A stretch of DNA of 64,000 nt from positions 2,666,001 through 2,730,000 of the forward strand of contig NC_010694.1 of NCBI RefSeq assembly GCF_000026185.1. The letters run 5' to 3'. The notes under the pieces were generated by a model, which made no database searches, had not been told where the DNA came from, and worked only from the letters and a program-made list of their open reading frames with translations. Shown piece after piece: positions 18,790 through 29,944 of the stretch. Origin of the DNA: Erwinia tasmaniensis Et1/99. GTDB lineage: Bacteria > Pseudomonadota > Gammaproteobacteria > Enterobacterales > Enterobacteriaceae. Made by a program: the position numbers and the translations under genes. The number at the start of each line of letters is the position of its first letter. Within the stretch, counting starts at the first letter, position 1.

Positions 18790-19680
18790 TCAGGATAGTT
18801 GCTGGCATCCAAGCCAACCTTCTCGACCAGGGTTATGACCCCGTACAATTTTACCCACCGGCAGCTGCGTAACGTCCTGCGGCAATAATTCGCCCAGCGG
18901 GCAAAAGCGAATGCCCCGCCGTCCAGCCTCGACCAGCAAACGCTCAAACATCTCGCTGAGCACAATGCCTTCCACCTCTGCATGTATGGTGTAGACCGGC
19001 ACGCCCTGATGTTGAGTGATTTGATCAAGAATGAAATCGTTGTAACCCTCGCGCGTCACGCTGCTGCCGATCACCTCATCCCATGTCGGCAAAGTCACCG
19101 GGATTTGTACCGTACCCAGACTGCCATCCGGCAACTGCGGCCGAAACGGCCGAACGCCGCGACAGTCGCTGTTGTAGGTAAAATCAAACGGCTGCTTGGC
19201 TGCAACCACCTGACCATCGGCACGCCAGCCCGCTACCGCCGAACAATCAACCGGCTGACCCACGATGTCGGCCAATGCCTCCACGCCGCGCCGAATCTCT
19301 GCGCTAAGGCGTTCAGCGGGCCAAACCCCTGCCCAGGTTTGCCAGGCGAAATGATCCCAGGCATGCAATCCAATCTCATGCTGCCGTGCGGTTGCACGGA
19401 TCACCTCAGCCTGCCCCTGGCCAATACGCCGTCCGGGCCAGGCCGTGCCGGCCAGCAGAATATCCCAGCCGTACAGCGAGGCGGCGTTTGAACGCAGCAT
19501 CTTCCACAGAAATCGCGGTTTTAACAGCCGCCATAAATGGCGGCCCATATTATCCGGCCCGACGCTAAAGAAAAAGCTGCCGCGCGTCTGCTGACGTTGC
19601 AGTATTGAAAGCAGGTTTGGCACCCCGTCACGCGTACCGCGCCAGGTATCGACATCGATACGCAGGCCAACATCGATCAT
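18790..19680 (-). CDS. arnD: 4-deoxy-4-formamido-L-arabinose-phosphoundecaprenol deformylase ArnD
   Basis: 296 residues, NodB-type polysaccharide deacetylase fold. The metal motif [11 protein letters not shown] and the HAWDHFAWQ segment are present. It removes the formyl group after transfer to undecaprenyl phosphate. It overlaps arnA by 4 nt. Confidence 0.93.
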   Translation of the reverse strand: MIDVGLRIDVDTWRGTRDGVPNLLSILQRQQTRGSFFFSVGPDNMGRHLWRLLKPRFLWKMLRSNAASLYGWDILLAGTAWPGRRIGQGQAEVIRATARQHEIGLHAWDHFAWQTWAGVWPAERLSAEIRRGVEALADIVGQPVDCSAVAGWRADGQVVAAKQPFDFTYNSDCRGVRPFRPQLPDGSLGTVQIPVTLPTWDEVIGSSVTREGYNDFILDQITQHQGVPVYTIHAEVEGIVLSEMFERLLVEAGRRGIRFCPLGELLPQDVTQLPVGKIVRGHNPGREGWLGCQQLS

Positions 19681-21659
19681 TCTTCAGCGTCCCCTGGTTC
19701 AACGCTTTGCAAAAAGAAGTCAAGCGTATCGTCAATGGTCTTATCCATCGCGATAGTCGGCTGCCAGTTCAGCAGTTGCTTCGCATTGCGGATTGAAGGC
19801 TTACGATGTTCGACATCCTGGTAACCCTTACCATAGTAAGTGCTGCTTTCCACTTCGCGGAAACCGGCAAACGGTGGGAAACGATCGCGTAGCGGATGGC
19901 GTTCAAAACTTTCCAACAGCTGTTCAGCCAGTTGCTTGATGCTGGCTTCATTTTCAGGATTACCAATGTTGATAATCTGCCCATCACAGTTTTTCTGCTT
20001 GTTCTCGATAATCAGGAACAAGGCTTCAATACCGTCGTGGATATCGGTAAAGCATCGCTTCTGACGCCCTCCGTCGATCAGTTTGATCGGCGAGCCTTCC
20101 ACCAGATTGAGGATCAGCTGGGTAATCGCGCGCGAACTGCCGATACGAGCCGCATTCAGGTTATCCAGACGTGGCCCCATCCAGTTAAATGGACGGAACA
20201 GGGTAAAGCGCAGCCCTTCTTTATCGCCATAAGCCCAGATAACCCGGTCAAGCAGCTGTTTGGATACCGAGTAGATCCAGCGCTGTTTGTTGATCGGCCC
20301 GACCACCAGATTAGAGCTATCCTCATCGAAGCTGGCGTCGGTGCACATACCGTAAACTTCAGACGTGGAAGGGAAAATAATACGCTTTTTATATTTCACG
20401 CAGTCGCGAATGATTTTCAGGTTTTCTTCGAAATCCAGTTCAAACACACGCAGTGGGTTACGGGTATATTCTATTGGCGTGGCAATCGCCACCAGCGGCA
20501 GCACAACGTCACATTTCTTAATGTGATATTCGATCCACTCCGAGTGGATGCTGATATCCCCCTCGACGAAATGGAAACGTTCATGGCCGATAAAGCGCCC
20601 GATAGCATCTGAACCAATATCCAGGCCAAACACTTCAAAGTTATCGTCGACCAGAAGGCGCTCGGTCAGATGGTTGCCGATAAAACCGTTCACGCCGAGG
20701 ATCAAAACACGGGTACGGCGTTTCGCCACGGCGGCAGGATGATTGTACAGTCGGGCACCAGCAACCAGACCCAGCGTCTGCGCCAGCTGACTGCCCTGCA
20801 TATATACGCCGCTTTCGCTTTGTCCGGTAACGATTTCCAGCGCACCTTCAGCGCAAGCTACCACGAATGGCGCAACGGAGAGCACCGTCCCCGGCTTCGC
20901 GGCCGCACGGTCGTAGTGAATTTTCGACTGCCAGACAATAAATTTGCCGGTTCCCACGTAGCCAAAAGCGCCCGGCCACGGATCGGTCACCGCCCGCACC
21001 AGGTTGTAGACGCGCTGGGCAGGAAGATGCCAGTCAATACGCCCATCCTCCGGGGTACGGCGACCCACATAGCTGGCCTGGCTCTCGTCCTGCTGATGCT
21101 CGCTAAACTCGCCGATCTTAATGGCCGGCAGCGCTTCGGCTAGCAGTTCGCCCGCCGCGGCACAGACTTTGCGATGCAGCGTCAGGGCGTCGTCACGATC
21201 GGCGATGGCCACCGTATTCTGGGCAATAATGGCCCCCGCATCGGCACGCTTCACCATGCGATGCAGCGTCACGCCGGTTTCCTGCTCGCCGTTGACCAGG
21301 ACCCAGTTCAGCGGTGCCCTGCCGCGATACTTAGGCAGCAGTGAGGCATGCAGATTGAAGGCACCGAGGCTGGCGCTGTTGATGATGTCGTCATTCAGCA
21401 TATGCCTGTAGTGGAACGAGAAGATCGCATCCGGCTTCATCCCTCGAATACGGTCAACCCACAACGGATGGTTAGCGTCTTCAGGCGCATAAACAGGCAC
21501 GCCCAACTCGGCAGCAGTACGTGCTACCGAAGCAAAAAAGTGGTTTTCTGCGGCATTGTCCGCATGGGTGAAAATAGCAGCGATCTCATAACCGGCTTCG
21601 GCCAGCGCACGGATCCCGGTGCAACCAATGTCATGGTAGGCAAATACCACAGCTTTCAT
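19677..21659 (-). CDS. arnA: Bifunctional UDP-Ara4N formyltransferase / UDP-glucuronate decarboxylase ArnA
   Basis: 660 residues, the full two-domain enzyme. The N-terminal formyltransferase has [17 protein letters not shown]; the C-terminal SDR-like decarboxylase begins [15 protein letters not shown] and carries the YSVSK catalytic pair. Both steps of UDP-Ara4FN formation flank ArnB's transamination. It overlaps arnC by 4 nt. Confidence 0.95.
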   Translation of the reverse strand: MKAVVFAYHDIGCTGIRALAEAGYEIAAIFTHADNAAENHFFASVARTAAELGVPVYAPEDANHPLWVDRIRGMKPDAIFSFHYRHMLNDDIINSASLGAFNLHASLLPKYRGRAPLNWVLVNGEQETGVTLHRMVKRADAGAIIAQNTVAIADRDDALTLHRKVCAAAGELLAEALPAIKIGEFSEHQQDESQASYVGRRTPEDGRIDWHLPAQRVYNLVRAVTDPWPGAFGYVGTGKFIVWQSKIHYDRAAAKPGTVLSVAPFVVACAEGALEIVTGQSESGVYMQGSQLAQTLGLVAGARLYNHPAAVAKRRTRVLILGVNGFIGNHLTERLLVDDNFEVFGLDIGSDAIGRFIGHERFHFVEGDISIHSEWIEYHIKKCDVVLPLVAIATPIEYTRNPLRVFELDFEENLKIIRDCVKYKKRIIFPSTSEVYGMCTDASFDEDSSNLVVGPINKQRWIYSVSKQLLDRVIWAYGDKEGLRFTLFRPFNWMGPRLDNLNAARIGSSRAITQLILNLVEGSPIKLIDGGRQKRCFTDIHDGIEALFLIIENKQKNCDGQIINIGNPENEASIKQLAEQLLESFERHPLRDRFPPFAGFREVESSTYYGKGYQDVEHRKPSIRNAKQLLNWQPTIAMDKTIDDTLDFFLQSVEPGDAEE

Positions 21660-22633
21660 GATTTCTTATCCTTTGTGGAGTCTGCGTCGCGACTAACAAC
21701 GCGTTGAATAAAATAGCGGGGGCGAGCGCGGACATCGTTATAGATGCGTCCGATATACTCGCCAAGCAGCCCCATTCCGACGAACTGCGCACCGATAAAA
21801 ATAAACAGCACGGCAAACAGCATAAACACGCCGTCTCCCGCCCACTCCGCGCCGAGAAACAGGCGCAGGGCAATCAGCAACAGGGAAAAAGCAAAGCCCA
21901 TCAGGGCGATGACGCTACCAATGACGCTAAGCAGGCGCAGCGGCGTGGTGGTCAGACAGGTGATCAGGTCGTACATCAGATTGATCAGGCTCATCAGGCT
22001 GTATTTCGAGTCGCCAAATTCGCGCTCTGCGTGCAGTACCGGAATTTCCGTGGCCTGACGGGCAAAGGTGTTTGCCAAAATAGGAATAAAGGTGCTGCGC
22101 TCGTGACAGTTCAACATGGCATCCACAATATGGCGTCTGTAGGCGCGCAGCATGCAGCCGTAGTCGCCCATCGCTTTGCCGGTAGCACGCTGAATAAGAT
22201 GGTTGATCGCCCGCGAGGCAATTTTACGGAATCCGCTATCCTGACGGTTCTGGCGCACGGTGCCCACGACGTCATAGCCCTGTTGCGCCGTTTCCACCAG
22301 GCGCGGGATCTCTTCCGGCGGATTTTGTAAATCCGCGTCCAGGGTAATCACCAGATCGCCGCTCACATGACTGAAGCCAGCCATGATCGCCGAGTGCTGA
22401 CCATAGTTGCGGTTGAGCAACACGGCCACAATATGGCTGTCGGGGGCTTCAGCAGCGGCCACCAGCATGGCGGCAGAATCATCGCTGCTACCGTCATCAA
22501 CCAGCAGAATCTCATAGTCAAGCGCCAGCTGGGCACACGCAGCATCGGTGCGGCGCATCAGTTCGGGCAAACTTTGCTGCTCGTTATAAACCGGGATCAC
22601 TACCGAAACTTTTTTAATCGATTGTTCTGTCAT
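21656..22633 (-). CDS. arnC: Undecaprenyl-phosphate Ara4FN transferase ArnC
   Basis: 325 residues. GT2 domain with the [12 protein letters not shown] start, the [10 protein letters not shown] and [13 protein letters not shown] metal motifs, then two C-terminal spans. The open frame reaches 22687, but ATG at 22633, 1 nt after the arnB stop, gives the family N-terminus. Confidence 0.94.
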   Translation of the reverse strand: MTEQSIKKVSVVIPVYNEQQSLPELMRRTDAACAQLALDYEILLVDDGSSDDSAAMLVAAAEAPDSHIVAVLLNRNYGQHSAIMAGFSHVSGDLVITLDADLQNPPEEIPRLVETAQQGYDVVGTVRQNRQDSGFRKIASRAINHLIQRATGKAMGDYGCMLRAYRRHIVDAMLNCHERSTFIPILANTFARQATEIPVLHAEREFGDSKYSLMSLINLMYDLITCLTTTPLRLLSVIGSVIALMGFAFSLLLIALRLFLGAEWAGDGVFMLFAVLFIFIGAQFVGMGLLGEYIGRIYNDVRARPRYFIQRVVSRDADSTKDKKS

Positions 22634-22634
22634 A

Positions 22635-23774
22635 TCAGCGTTCCGCCAGCGTGCGTAAGGCGGCAATAACACGATCGCAGTCGCCATCGCTCATGCCGGG
22701 AAAGAGCGGAATCGAGCAGATCCGCTCGGAGTTCCATTCCGTTTCCGGCAGTGATAGCTGCGGGAAACGGTCTCGATAATATTTCTGAGTATGTGCTGCC
22801 CGGAAGTGCAAACCGGTGCCGATGCCCTGCTCTTTCAGTTGCTGCATCAGCTCATCGCGGCTCAGGCCGCAAGACTCGCGATCGACGCGCAGAATAAACA
22901 GATGCCAGGCATGCTGATGCGGCCAGGCGGGGCGTGCCAGCGGTAGAAACGGCGTATCGGCCAGTTCGCTCAGATAACGCTGGGCGATCTGCTCACGGCG
23001 GGCATTGTGTGCAGCCAGCTTATCCAGCTGCACCAGCGCAATTGCCGCATTGATATCGGCCAGGTTGTATTTGTACCCCGGCGTCAGGACTTCGGCCTGC
23101 GGCGCACGACCGTGCGTCTGGCGGTCGAACGCATCCACGCCGAGCCCGTGGAATTTCAGGCTACGCATGCGGTCCGCCAGCGCATCATCATCGGTGACTA
23201 TCATGCCGCCCTCGGCACAGCTCATGTTTTTGATCGCATGGAAGGAGAAGATTGCAGTGCCACTTTCACCAACATGACGGCCACGGTAATACGTTCCCGC
23301 CGCGTGTGCCGCATCGTCGATTACCGCGATACCGTGCCTTTTACCCAACGCATGGACAGCGTCAATATCCGCCGGAGCCCCCGCATAATGCACCGGTACA
23401 ATCGCACGCGTGCGCTCGGTGATCGCCGCCTCGATGAGTTCTGGAGTGACCATCAGCGTGTCGCGGTCAACATCGATCATCACCGGGGTCGCCCCCAATA
23501 ATGCAATCATATTCAGGGTTGATACCCAGGTCAGTGACGGCGTAATCACCTCATCGCCTGGACCAATCCCCAGGGCCATCAGCGCCACATGCATACCGGC
23601 CGTTGCCGAGCAAACGGCAATCGCGTGGCGATTTCCGGTAAGGCGACAAAACGCCTGTTCAAGCTGTTGATTTTTAGGACCTGTAGTAATCCAGCCCGAC
23701 CGCAGTACCTCTTCGACTGCGGCCAGCTCTTCTGAACCCATCGCCGGGCGCGAGAAAGGCAAAAATTCCGACAT
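22635..23774 (-). CDS. arnB: UDP-4-amino-4-deoxy-L-arabinose aminotransferase ArnB
   Basis: 379 residues, DegT/DnrJ/EryC1 PLP-dependent aminotransferase. The PLP Lys lies in [15 protein letters not shown]. It is the first gene of the seven-gene arnBCADTEF operon. A PmrA box lies about 220 nt upstream. Confidence 0.95.
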   Translation of the reverse strand: MSEFLPFSRPAMGSEELAAVEEVLRSGWITTGPKNQQLEQAFCRLTGNRHAIAVCSATAGMHVALMALGIGPGDEVITPSLTWVSTLNMIALLGATPVMIDVDRDTLMVTPELIEAAITERTRAIVPVHYAGAPADIDAVHALGKRHGIAVIDDAAHAAGTYYRGRHVGESGTAIFSFHAIKNMSCAEGGMIVTDDDALADRMRSLKFHGLGVDAFDRQTHGRAPQAEVLTPGYKYNLADINAAIALVQLDKLAAHNARREQIAQRYLSELADTPFLPLARPAWPHQHAWHLFILRVDRESCGLSRDELMQQLKEQGIGTGLHFRAAHTQKYYRDRFPQLSLPETEWNSERICSIPLFPGMSDGDCDRVIAALRTLAER

Positions 23775-23965
23775 TAATTAACCTTTTTAAAGATTTAAAA
23801 GCATTTACGGAGAGTGGTTTTCTGCTGCTCTCAATTGTTCGTGCTGAAAAAGACAACAACAATTCCGTTAGGAGGAAATTCTCCCCCCTGCCTCATGCTG
23901 CGCATAAAAAGAGCATCCCTCCAGCATAAGAGCCAAATTTAACCCATTCAGGTTAGCAATATTCT

Positions 23966-24007
23966 GTTATATGTAGCCTAAATGAAATTGCTTAGGGAAA
24001 AATTAAG
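23966..24007 (-). promoter_or_regulatory. PmrA/BasR box and -10 of the arn operon
   Basis: On the minus strand CTTAAT-TTTTC-CCTAAG (24007 to 23991) fits the PmrA half-site pair (C/T)TTAA(G/T)-N5-(C/T)TTAA(G/T) with one mismatch. TATAAC (23971 to 23966) follows after 19 nt, a plausible -10 with the box over the -35 region. This is the known layout at pmrH/arnB promoters. It implies a long arnB leader of about 180 nt. Confidence 0.75.
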
Positions 24008-24317
24008 ATTTTGGGTTCGGCAAATAAAAACTACGAAATCGTTTAATAGCTGTTTAACTATACTGAAGATACACAGGCAGTCGAGCGCGGACAATCTTAA
24101 ATTATAAAAAAAATTTAACATTAATTTTATGCGGGCAGACCTCGGCTTCTCGCGGTCCTTACCCTTGATTGAACTTGCATTTTCTGCTGATTATTGGGTT
24201 CGGTGCCCGCCGGACATTGCCCATAAGTGCAGCAGTCAAAGACGGATATAGCGAATGCTCGATCGGGTCAATCAATGATGCGAAGTCACTTCATCACAGG
24301 ATAAACTGGTCACCTCA
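24008..24317. other. Intergenic region between arn promoter and the 24336 gene
   Basis: No ORF or structured element that I can support. It carries the divergent promoter region of the FMN-binding-like gene. Confidence 0.4.
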
Positions 24318-24335
24318 TTGCGCAAGGAACGATAT

Positions 24336-24803
24336 ATGACCGATAACAACATTCTGCCTGCCAGACTGATGGAACTGCTCGACGGTTCGCTGCCCGACAG
24401 CCACCTGTATCAGGCTATCCGTCTTTCAAGCGTGGGTGAAAACGGCTGGCCCTATGCGGCACAACTCAGCCTGGGCGAGATCATCGCCCAATCCCCTCGC
24501 CAATTGCTGTTTGCCATCTGGCCAGACTCAACCACAACCTACAATCTGAAGCGCGACGGTAAAATCACCCTGGCACTGGTGCTGGACGGTGCCGTGCTGG
24601 AGATCCAGGCATTGGCGACTTTGCGTGCGGAAGCCCTGACGGCGTTAAGGCTGGCGGTATTCCAGGCCGATGTTAAACGGGTTCGTTTCCATCGCGCTCC
24701 CTATGCCACGGTGGTCAACGGCTTAACTTTTTGTCTGCAGGATGAAGCCGCCGCCAGGGCGCGCTGGCGCGAGCAGATCGACGCGCTCAAAGCGCTGGCA
24801 TAA
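24336..24803 (+). CDS. Putative FMN-binding (pyridoxamine-phosphate-oxidase-like) protein
   Basis: 155 residues. A TTG at 24318 extends the frame, but AAGGA 8 nt before the ATG at 24336 fixes the start. The order of strands and segments (GWPYAAQLSLGEI, LLFAIWPDSTTTYNL, GKITLALVLDG) suggests a split-barrel flavin-binding protein acting as an uncharacterised oxidoreductase. Specific function unknown; fold assignment is moderate. Confidence 0.5.
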   Translation: MTDNNILPARLMELLDGSLPDSHLYQAIRLSSVGENGWPYAAQLSLGEIIAQSPRQLLFAIWPDSTTTYNLKRDGKITLALVLDGAVLEIQALATLRAEALTALRLAVFQADVKRVRFHRAPYATVVNGLTFCLQDEAAARARWREQIDALKALA

Positions 24804-24805
24804 AA

Positions 24806-24833
24806 AAAGGGCGACCCCTGCGGGTCGCCCTTT
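24806..24833. terminator. Bidirectional rho-independent terminator
   Basis: A long stem AAAGGGCGACCC / GGGTCGCCCTTT with a CTGC loop sits between convergent genes, with A-run and T-run on opposite sides. Confidence 0.9.
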
Positions 24834-24848
24834 ATCATCCGTCAGCGT

Positions 24849-27230
24849 TTACTTGCTGTCCGGCAGTGCATAGGCCTTCACATAGTCGCCCAGCTTGGTG
24901 CCAAACGAGCCATGTCCACCCGCAAAAATCAGCACGTACTGCTTGCCGTTAACTTCATACGTCATTGGCGTTGCCTGACCACCCGCGGGCAGGCGCGCTT
25001 CCCACAGCTGTTTGCCGTTAGTCACGTTAAACGCACGCAGGTAGTTATCTGCCGTTGCCGCAATAAAGAACAGGTTGCCCGCGGTGGCAACTGGCCCACC
25101 CAGCATTGGCATGCCCATTTTAAACGGAAGCGGAAGCGGTGAGCTGTCGCGCACGGTGCCAATACGCTTTTTCCACACGATTTCGTTGGTCTTCAGATCA
25201 ACCGCAGAAATATAGCCCCATGAAGGCTGCTTACAAGGTAAGCCGATCGGAGAGAGGAATGGGTTCAGCGTCACGCCGTACGGCAAACCGTACTGCGGCT
25301 GAATACCTTTCTCGCTACCGGTGCCGCCCTTATCATTTTCATCCGGCTCAATGGGATTGCCCGGCCCGCGTGGGATCAGGCGGGAAACGAACGGCAGCGC
25401 CATTGGGTTAGTGATGGCAACCTGACGATCGCCATCCACCGCGATACCGCCCCACTCAAACATACCGAGGTTGCCTGGGAATACCAATGTACCCTGCTCG
25501 GATGGCGGAGTGAACGGACCTTCATAGCGCAGCTGGTGGAACATAACGCGGCAGACCAGCTGATCGTAGATGGTTGCACCCCACATGTCTTTACCCGCCA
25601 GATGGGCTTTTGGACGGAAGCTCAGTTCAGAGTATGGCTGGGTCGGCGAAAGACGATCGCCCTTAGCAGGGCCACCCGGCACCACCATTTCCGGCGCTGG
25701 CACCACGGGCTGGCCGTTGGTGCGGTTCAGCACAAAGATATCGCCGGTTTTGGTCGGGATATAAATCACCGGCACCTTGTGTCCGTCTTTGTCGTCGATA
25801 TCGGCCAGAGTCGGCTGTGCAGGTACGTCCATATCCCACAGGTCGTGATGCACGGTCTGATAGAACCATGCCAGTTTACCGGTGGTGGCATTCAGCGCCA
25901 GCACGCCGTTGGCGAAACGCTCCATTTCCGGGGTACGATGACCGCCCCAGATATCCGGCGTTGACACACCCATCGGCAGATAGACCAGGTCCAGCTTGTC
26001 ATCATAGGCTGCCGGTGCCCACGAGTTAGGTGAGTTCGGCGTATACTTCTGATCGTCATGCGGCAGCAGATTCGGATCTTTCGCTCCGCTGTCGAATGCC
26101 CACAGCAGTTTGCCGGTGTTCACGTCAAAACCACGCACCACGCCAGACGGCTGTTTAGTGGAGTAGTTATCGGTAACCGCGCCCGCCATTACAATGCTGG
26201 TGGCCGTGACGATCGGCGGTGAAGTCGGCTCGTAAGAACCCACTTTTGCATACGGCATGTTGCTCTGCAGGTTCAGTCTGCCTTTGTCACCAAACTGTTC
26301 GCACAGCGCGCCGGTTTCTGCGTCCAGCGCATACATGCTGCCGTCATTGACCGGCAGCAGAATACGACGTGAGCAGAGAGCCGGTTCGGTTCCGGCCGGC
26401 GTCGCAGCCGCCTGCGGGGTCTGATAATAAGAAACGCCGCGACAGGTGACGTGCTGGAAGGTTGGATTCGGCTTCAGCTTCGGATCGAACATCCACTTCT
26501 TCTTACCGGTGGCCGCATCCAGCGCGAACAGCTGCTGATGCGCGGTGCACAGGTAGAGCGCATTGCCGATTTTGATCGGCGTGGCCTCATTGGTGATCTC
26601 ACCCGGATCGCTTGGGGATTTCAGGTCACCGGTCTGGAAAGTCCAGGCTTCCTGCAGTTCACCCACGTTTTTATCATTTATCTGCTTCAGAGGAGAGTAG
26701 CGCGTCCCGCCCTGGGTACGGCCATAGGCCGGCCAGTCGCCCGGTGCGACGCCATCTTCAGCCGGCACCGCTTCCGCCTGTTCAGCATTCAGTGACCCGT
26801 TGATTTCCTGCGGATCGTTAAATATTGAATAGGCGAGGACCGCGACGACAAAGACCAGCACGGCAGAAAGGGCCACGCGGGAGAATGACCCTGTGCCGTT
26901 CAGCTCACGCCAGATAAATGGCAATACCAACCACAGTCCGAGGAAGAAGGTGATATCCAGACGCGGAGTCAGCGCCCAGAAGTCAGAGCCCACTTCCCAC
27001 AGCGACCAGACGGTCGTACCCAGCAGGAACAGCGCGTACAGCAGCAGCGCTGAACCGCGACGGCGGTGCAGCAGGAATGCGGTGACCAACAGAACCACAC
27101 CAGCGATGATGTAGTAGAGAGAACCGCCAAGTTTAGCCAACCAGATACCGCCGATTAACAGATATAAGCCGCTTAGCGCGGCGAATATAACCGTTAGCAG
27201 GATCAGTATTCTTGATGCTTTACTATGCAT
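24849..27230 (-). CDS. gcd: Membrane-bound PQQ-dependent glucose dehydrogenase
   Basis: 793 residues. Five N-terminal spans are followed by a periplasmic eight-bladed propeller. Key residues of the E. coli enzyme are in place: His in CTAHQQ, the catalytic Asp in WDMDVPAQP and the Lys in PTKTGDIFVLNR. It oxidises glucose to gluconolactone in the periplasm and passes electrons to ubiquinone. The frame reaches a TTG at 27248, but AAGG with 8 nt spacing supports ATG at 27230. The holoenzyme needs PQQ, and the gene for the PQQ receptor lies directly upstream on the same strand. Confidence 0.93.
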   Translation of the reverse strand: MHSKASRILILLTVIFAALSGLYLLIGGIWLAKLGGSLYYIIAGVVLLVTAFLLHRRRGSALLLYALFLLGTTVWSLWEVGSDFWALTPRLDITFFLGLWLVLPFIWRELNGTGSFSRVALSAVLVFVVAVLAYSIFNDPQEINGSLNAEQAEAVPAEDGVAPGDWPAYGRTQGGTRYSPLKQINDKNVGELQEAWTFQTGDLKSPSDPGEITNEATPIKIGNALYLCTAHQQLFALDAATGKKKWMFDPKLKPNPTFQHVTCRGVSYYQTPQAAATPAGTEPALCSRRILLPVNDGSMYALDAETGALCEQFGDKGRLNLQSNMPYAKVGSYEPTSPPIVTATSIVMAGAVTDNYSTKQPSGVVRGFDVNTGKLLWAFDSGAKDPNLLPHDDQKYTPNSPNSWAPAAYDDKLDLVYLPMGVSTPDIWGGHRTPEMERFANGVLALNATTGKLAWFYQTVHHDLWDMDVPAQPTLADIDDKDGHKVPVIYIPTKTGDIFVLNRTNGQPVVPAPEMVVPGGPAKGDRLSPTQPYSELSFRPKAHLAGKDMWGATIYDQLVCRVMFHQLRYEGPFTPPSEQGTLVFPGNLGMFEWGGIAVDGDRQVAITNPMALPFVSRLIPRGPGNPIEPDENDKGGTGSEKGIQPQYGLPYGVTLNPFLSPIGLPCKQPSWGYISAVDLKTNEIVWKKRIGTVRDSSPLPLPFKMGMPMLGGPVATAGNLFFIAATADNYLRAFNVTNGKQLWEARLPAGGQATPMTYEVNGKQYVLIFAGGHGSFGTKLGDYVKAYALPDSK

Positions 27231-27373
27231 AGTGTGAACCTTATCCAAATTGAAAGTCGTCGTTGAAGCGTAAAGCGCAGGTGAAAAACGCGCATGTATG
27301 CTTACTTATCCATCCAGTATTGTAATTACGGTACTGAAGCAGGCGTCCCTGGCAGGCACCTGCTGGATTTGTT

Positions 27374-27389
27374 GCCGGGCTGCCCCGGC
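27374..27389 (-). other. Hairpin between pqqU and gcd
   Basis: GCCGGG / CCCGGC arms with a 4-nt loop start 6 nt after the pqqU stop. No T run follows, so it is not a typical terminator; it could be a partial attenuator or mRNA 3'-end stabiliser. Confidence 0.4.
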
Positions 27390-27395
27390 GAAAAT

Positions 27396-29582
27396 TTAAA
27401 ACTGATAGCTTATGTTGGCACCGCCGCCCCAGTTACGCCCCGGTGCCGGTTCGTAGTAGCGCTTATTGCCTTCATTAACGATCACAGAGCCGATGTACTG
27501 GCGGTCGAACAGGTTATCGACGCGACTGAACAGATCCAGCGACCAGTGCTGCCAGTTAAAGCGGTAGCCGCCATTGAGGCTGGCTACAGCATAAGACGGG
27601 GCCTGAGCGTCATTGGCGTCGTTGGCCTGAATGTTGCTCATATAGCGAATATCCGCCCCGGCGTGCCAGCCGCTTTCCGGCGCATATTGCAGTGAAGCAT
27701 AGCCCATATTGCGCGCAATACCCGGCAGGCGGTTACCCGCTGGGGTACACACGTTTTTCGCATTACAGGTTTCGTTGCGATAGGTGGCGTCCAGCAGCGT
27801 CCAGGCCAGCTTCACACGCCAGTCCGTGGCAAACTGCTGGTCAAAGCCCAGTTCCAGGCCACGACGGCGCGTTTCCCCGGCGTTTTTGTATACGCTGCGG
27901 CCGAACTGACTCTGGTCCACCACCAGCTCGTTATCGGTATCGGTCTGGAACACGGCAGCGGTAAGCAGGCCATAGCCAATGCGGGTTTTGCTGCCCAGTT
28001 CTATCGTATCGCTGGTGGCCGGTTTCAATCCGAGGTTCAGTCCGGTAACGCTGCCGTTAATTGAACGATAGGACAGTTCGTTGATCGTTGGCGTTTCGAA
28101 GCCGCGACCGGCGGAGAGATAAACATTCCACGCGTCGCTGACCGCATAACTTAGTGAGCCCATCGGCAGCAGCTTGTGGTAGCGCGCGCTGCCGCTGTCG
28201 TCGCCGTTGCCCGTCGTGATGTAGTAGTCGGTGGAATCAAAACTGACGGTGCTGTAGCGCAGCCCGGCGTCCAGCGTCCATTGCGGCGTTAACCGCCAGC
28301 TGGTCTGCACATAAGGGTCCAGATTCCACATGGTATTTTTTTCATTGCGCCGCTGTGCCCCTTTCTCACCGAACGCCGGAACGCCGCCCACCAGATTGTA
28401 GTTCTGGAAACCCTGGCGGCGCTCGGTCATGGTTTCATAGTCAACCCCGCCGATCAGCGTCACAGGTACTGCGCCCAGCTGGCCATCATGCTGCCAGCGG
28501 GTATCAATGCCCTGATATTTGCGCTCCAGTACAATAACGCCCCCCGGATAGGCCGGGTTGAGCTGCGGCCCCTGCGGAATCGACTGATACTGGGTAGTGT
28601 GGCGCTCGCCGTGCCAGGTGGTCAGCGTCAGCCGATCGCTGTCGCTGAACTCGCGCTGATAGCGCAAACCCAGCTGCGTTTGATCGAGGCTTTTACGCGT
28701 ATTAAACGCATCGCCACGCGGTGACTGGCGAGGATTGGCCCGGTACTCTTCTGCTGTCAGTCCGCCGGGATCGTTGGCATCGACCGATACGCTGTTAAAC
28801 ATCAGCGTCAGGGTACTGACATCATCCAGCCTTACGCCAAGTTTGCCATTACCGAGGCTTTTCTGGGTGCCGCTGTGGTCGCGATAGCCGTGGGTGGTAA
28901 AACGCGATCCGGACAGGGTGTAATTAACGTCTCCGGCCTGGCTGCCGTCGCCGGTTGCACCGCTGGCTTTTATGCTGTTACGCCACGAACCGTAGCTGCC
29001 AAAATACGTCCCCGCTTCCAGCGTGGTGGGCTGGCTGCCAGAAAGGGTATCAATATTGACCACGCCGCCGGAGGCATTGCCGTATAGCGCGGAATAAGGC
29101 CCACGCAGTACTTCCACCCTACCCAGCGAATTGATATCAATATTTGACGTCTGCCCCTGACCGTCCGGCATCGTCGCGGGGATGCCATCAACATACAGCC
29201 GCACGCCGCGTACCCCGTACATCGCACGACTGCCAAAACCGCGCACCGACAGCTGCAGATCCTGCGCGTAGTTCTGGCGATCCTGAATTTGCAGCCCCGG
29301 AACGCTGCCCAGATTTTCAGAGAGATTCACCTGCGCGCTGGCACGGCGCAGCTCGTCGCCGTCCACCACGCTGACCGCAGCAGGCGTGTCCAGCTCGGAC
29401 AATCCGTCACGTTGTTTTATCACCATCAGGGACGGTTCCTGACCGCTGGCCGAATGGGCTTGTGCATGGCTGACAGCAGCAGGTGCTAGCGAAAAAAACG
29501 TCAGAAATAAACTTAAGATTTTATTATTCACAGAGATGATTCGATAAGTCTGATTAGCACCCCAAAAAAGCTTATCCGGCAT
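27396..29582 (-). CDS. pqqU: TonB-dependent PQQ receptor PqqU (YncD)
   Basis: 728 residues. Strongly similar to E. coli YncD by recollection along its length: ELDTPAAVSVVDGDE, the plug segments YVDGIPATMPDGQGQ and EVLRGPYSALYGNASGG, barrel segment AGRGFETPTINELSYR, C-terminal SYQF. YncD is the outer-membrane importer of pyrroloquinoline quinone and a phage receptor. A signal peptide (residues about 18-41) follows a 17-residue extension; a GTG at residue 18 could be the true start. The gap to gcd on the same strand is 165 nt, so they may be co-transcribed. Confidence 0.9.
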   Translation of the reverse strand: MPDKLFWGANQTYRIISVNNKILSLFLTFFSLAPAAVSHAQAHSASGQEPSLMVIKQRDGLSELDTPAAVSVVDGDELRRASAQVNLSENLGSVPGLQIQDRQNYAQDLQLSVRGFGSRAMYGVRGVRLYVDGIPATMPDGQGQTSNIDINSLGRVEVLRGPYSALYGNASGGVVNIDTLSGSQPTTLEAGTYFGSYGSWRNSIKASGATGDGSQAGDVNYTLSGSRFTTHGYRDHSGTQKSLGNGKLGVRLDDVSTLTLMFNSVSVDANDPGGLTAEEYRANPRQSPRGDAFNTRKSLDQTQLGLRYQREFSDSDRLTLTTWHGERHTTQYQSIPQGPQLNPAYPGGVIVLERKYQGIDTRWQHDGQLGAVPVTLIGGVDYETMTERRQGFQNYNLVGGVPAFGEKGAQRRNEKNTMWNLDPYVQTSWRLTPQWTLDAGLRYSTVSFDSTDYYITTGNGDDSGSARYHKLLPMGSLSYAVSDAWNVYLSAGRGFETPTINELSYRSINGSVTGLNLGLKPATSDTIELGSKTRIGYGLLTAAVFQTDTDNELVVDQSQFGRSVYKNAGETRRRGLELGFDQQFATDWRVKLAWTLLDATYRNETCNAKNVCTPAGNRLPGIARNMGYASLQYAPESGWHAGADIRYMSNIQANDANDAQAPSYAVASLNGGYRFNWQHWSLDLFSRVDNLFDRQYIGSVIVNEGNKRYYEPAPGRNWGGGANISYQF

Positions 29583-29917
29583 CGCCTAAATAAGCTCCCC
29601 TCTTTCCCTGAGATCCACCGGCAAAGCTGCAAAAAAGTATATAACCAATGCAACATCTTGCACAAAAAAACACCATATTTATATTTCTTGTTACAAGCGG
29701 CAGCTCCCCAGAAAGTGCGTCACGCCGGGGATCTCCTGCTTAAATTGTGTAATGGAGATCTCAATATGCTGGCGATTGTAGCACTCATTAATGAGCTTGC
29801 GAACTCGTGTTAACGATTTTGCTGAATTGATTCAGTTACTGTTATATCCATGAAAACATTGGGGACAGGTATTCACACGCGGTCACCAAATGGCATGATG
29901 ACAATACGCTATACTCG
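29583..29917. other. Intergenic region upstream of pqqU
   Basis: No supported gene. It holds the divergent promoter regions of pqqU and the lipoprotein gene; no clear Fur or other operator was assigned. Confidence 0.4.
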
Positions 29918-29944
29918 ATGGAATTAAATCTAACAGGACGTTCT

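Noticed and set aside
27374..27389. Terminator between pqqU and gcd
   Set aside because: The hairpin lacks a T run on the minus strand, so it does not argue against co-transcription.
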